A DNA stretch of 64,000 bases from Hansfordia pulvinata (taxonomy: Eukaryota > Ascomycota > Sordariomycetes > Xylariales): positions 1,178,001 to 1,242,000 of the forward strand of contig BJKQ01000001.1 in the NCBI GenBank assembly GCA_006538405.1, in the 5' to 3' direction. The notes below the pieces were generated by a model. That model saw only the letters and a program-made list of their open reading frames with translations. It searched no databases and had not been told where the DNA came from. Shown here piece after piece: positions 62,098 through 64,000 of the stretch (position 1 is the stretch's first letter; each line of letters opens with the position of its first letter). A program made the translations under genes and the position numbers.

Positions 62098-64000
62098 TCA
62101 AACAATCACTACCCTCTCAAATACAACACGCTCGTCTTGAGCCTCTCCTTGCATAACGCCGTGGACGTAGACCTCACCCTTCAGAGCAAATGCGCCGTCC
62201 TCTGTCCCCATCCTCCTCTGCACCTCGTCCAGCTGAGCTTGGGTCTCCTCCCGCTGTTTGCGCCTCTCTTCTTCTCCTTTCTCGCCTTCACTCTCCCGCT
62301 CCGCCATAAGGCCGGGCTTCTGGACGAAGACGATCGGGTCGCGCAGCCTCTTCTTCAGCCCTTCCGCGATCTCCTCTAGATCGCCCTCGGCCGGGTGGAA
62401 GAGGAACGGGACGCGGCCTCCCTCCACCAGCATCACCACGTCGCCCCTCTCAGCCACCGGGGCCGAAGCCGAGGTGTCCCTCCTCCGTGAGGAACCACGA
62501 TCTCCATATGCTGTCCTCGACGTAGGAGTCCTGGCGAGCAGCACGAGTTTTGGATCTCTTCTCCGAGCGGTCTCGGCCTTGGCTTCCCCCTATGGTTGTT
62601 TTGCAGTGGCTCTTTTTGTCACTGGGAGTCGGATCTGCCTCGCTCTCCCCGCTCGAGTCCGATCCATCGGTCTTGCTTGACTCCGTGATGGAAGCAGGCC
62701 ACTTGTGCTCGGGATAGGCAGCCCTCAGCTGGCCCCACGCTTCAATTAGACGCGTTGCCGCTGTCTGATAGTCATCCGGGAAGGAGCAGGACCAGATATC
62801 CTCCAGGGCAAAGTCCCGCAGGTAGAAAACCGGAGATAACACGTCCGAGGGCTCACTAATGCTGGCTGGAGGGTCATTCTTGATTTCGCCCCTCTTCTTT
62901 CCCTCCTTCTCCTTCCCCTCCTTCTTTCTTCCCTCCTTCGTCTCTTTCTTCTGCAATTTAGTCAATCTTCGATGCTCCTCGACGCAGTCCTTGTGTAGTT
63001 TCCGGATTAGCCTCCTCGCTGTGTGACCACCGGAGCTGGCCCCTAACGACAGCATGCTGGCAAAGGCCTCCAAGCCGGACTCGCCGCGCCTGCTGTGCTT
63101 ATATCTCCGTGGGATGCACAAAATAAACTCGAGGACCCGGAGCTGGCGGCTCGCAATCCCCCTGAAACTGCCTTTGTCCATGACGTGCTGGACGACGCCG
63201 AGGCGCGACGCCCCGACGCAAAGCCTGCGCCCGTTGCGCGAGATCGACAACTCGGCTCCGGCCCTGGTCCCGGTCCCAGCGAGAGATGAGGTTGCGGTGG
63301 TGGTGGTTGCCCGCGGCGATGCTGAGAAGTCGGGCCCCCGACGGCCCAAGGCGAGGGACTGGGGCAGCTTCCACGCCAGCCGCGGGTCGGGCGCCCATGA
63401 GGGGAGGCTTGGGTTTTCGCCGCAAGACGCGATGGAGAGAAGTGTGGCGCTGCTTCCGGACTGTGTAAGTAGGCAGGCGGCCAGGTTGACCATGACCTCG
63501 CGTAGGTCTCTATCGGGGGCGGGCTGGAGATGCGTCCACAGCTTAATAGCGTGACTCCCCTTTGCAGCAGCGACTACAGGCGTTGCGTCGTTGTCGTCGC
63601 TCTCAAGCTGTAGTATCCTCGGGTCGATCACCAGAGATTCTTCACGCAGCATGCCCAGTCCGGCCACCACATAGTCCCGCGGGTCGGTGGCCTGGCGGCC
63701 ATGAATCAGGCGCACCCACGCCTCGATCGACCACTTCGTCCCTCGCTGGAAGAGGCCACGCGCCTCGAAGAAGCTGGGGATCATCTGGGCCGTCGGTAGG
63801 CCCATGCTGACGAATGCTTATGCGCAAACATGGTTCAGCACATGGCGGGCGCCCTTTGGGAATTAAGGTAAAACAGGGTGATCAGTCAAGACTTACGCTC
63901 GATGAACGTCTTGGTTCCATCGCTGTCATACCAAGCCTCGTAGGACTCGACACTGCGAGCGATGGTCTCGGGGCTGATCTGATGCTCCCCAAGCTGCACC
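62098..64000 (-). pseudogene. HET-type (heterokaryon incompatibility) protein, C-terminal part; frameshifted; 5' end outside window
   Basis: The visible exon parts are 64000-63897 (continuing off the right edge) and 63816 downward, joined by an 80-nt intron (donor GTAAGT at 63896, acceptor CATAAG). The protein reads SVESYEAWYDSDGTKTFIEP, FVSMGLPTAQMIPSFFEARG, then the HET-family segment HGRQATDPRDYVVAGLGML. Later LTEEGHLGFGPGG stops at 62450. The family's closing block (RGDVVMLVEGGRVPFLFHP ... EVYVHGVMQGEA) continues in the next frame to 62098. The shift lies at the CCCCGG/CCGGGG site, 62457-62464; one base fewer would restore it. A Lys/Glu-rich insert (KKEGKEKEGKKRG) near 62900 is unusual. 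HET proteins trigger cell death on non-self fusion. The N-terminal HET domain proper is not in the window, so the class is inferred. Confidence 0.7.

Overview
This is a stretch of nuclear genome from a filamentous ascomycete (Pezizomycotina, most likely a Sordariomycete; inferred, not tested). The coding sequence is GC-rich. Introns are short (about 50-220 nt, most 50-120) with GTRAGT-type donors. The gene families are fungal: Zn2Cys6 regulator, HET-domain protein, KRE9/KNH-like GPI protein, ING and HOS2 chromatin factors. Genes lie on both strands and are separated by 0.3-4 kb of non-coding DNA. No tRNA, rRNA, transposon or CRISPR array was seen.

Layout: 0-7.4 kb holds the 3' part of UDP-glucose pyrophosphorylase, an ING/PHD chromatin protein, and divergently a HOS2-type histone deacetylase. 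8-15 kb is the most accessory-looking part: a secreted tandem-repeat protein with paired cysteines and basic linkers, broken across three frames, then a Baeyer-Villiger-type flavin monooxygenase. 16-28 kb holds a protein-histidine methyltransferase (frameshifted), a GPI wall protein, a PTC7-like PP2C phosphatase and SDHB. 28-37 kb holds an RGG/CCCH RNA-binding protein, tubulin cofactor E and a peroxisomal MaoC-type hydratase. 38-47 kb holds a UIM-containing disordered protein, a flavocytochrome-b2-like enzyme ending in SKL, an aldo/keto reductase and a Zn2Cys6 regulator. 50-58 kb is housekeeping: enolase, ribosomal protein uS15 (RPS13), COMPASS subunit Sdc1 and galactokinase. 61-64 kb holds a small charged orphan and a HET-type protein that runs off the right edge.

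Functional themes: carbon metabolism (UGP, SDHB, enolase, galactokinase, the lactate-oxidase-like enzyme), chromatin (ING, HOS2, Sdc1) and peroxisomal enzymes (two proteins end in SKL). The repeat protein at 8.2-10 kb is the best candidate for something undescribed: a possible precursor of several cysteine-paired peptides. It is the only gene here with near-identical tandem units. Several genes are broken by one-base shifts, mostly at G/C runs, so assembly errors must be separated from true pseudogenes. Exon coordinates were derived by hand from splice consensus and frame continuity.
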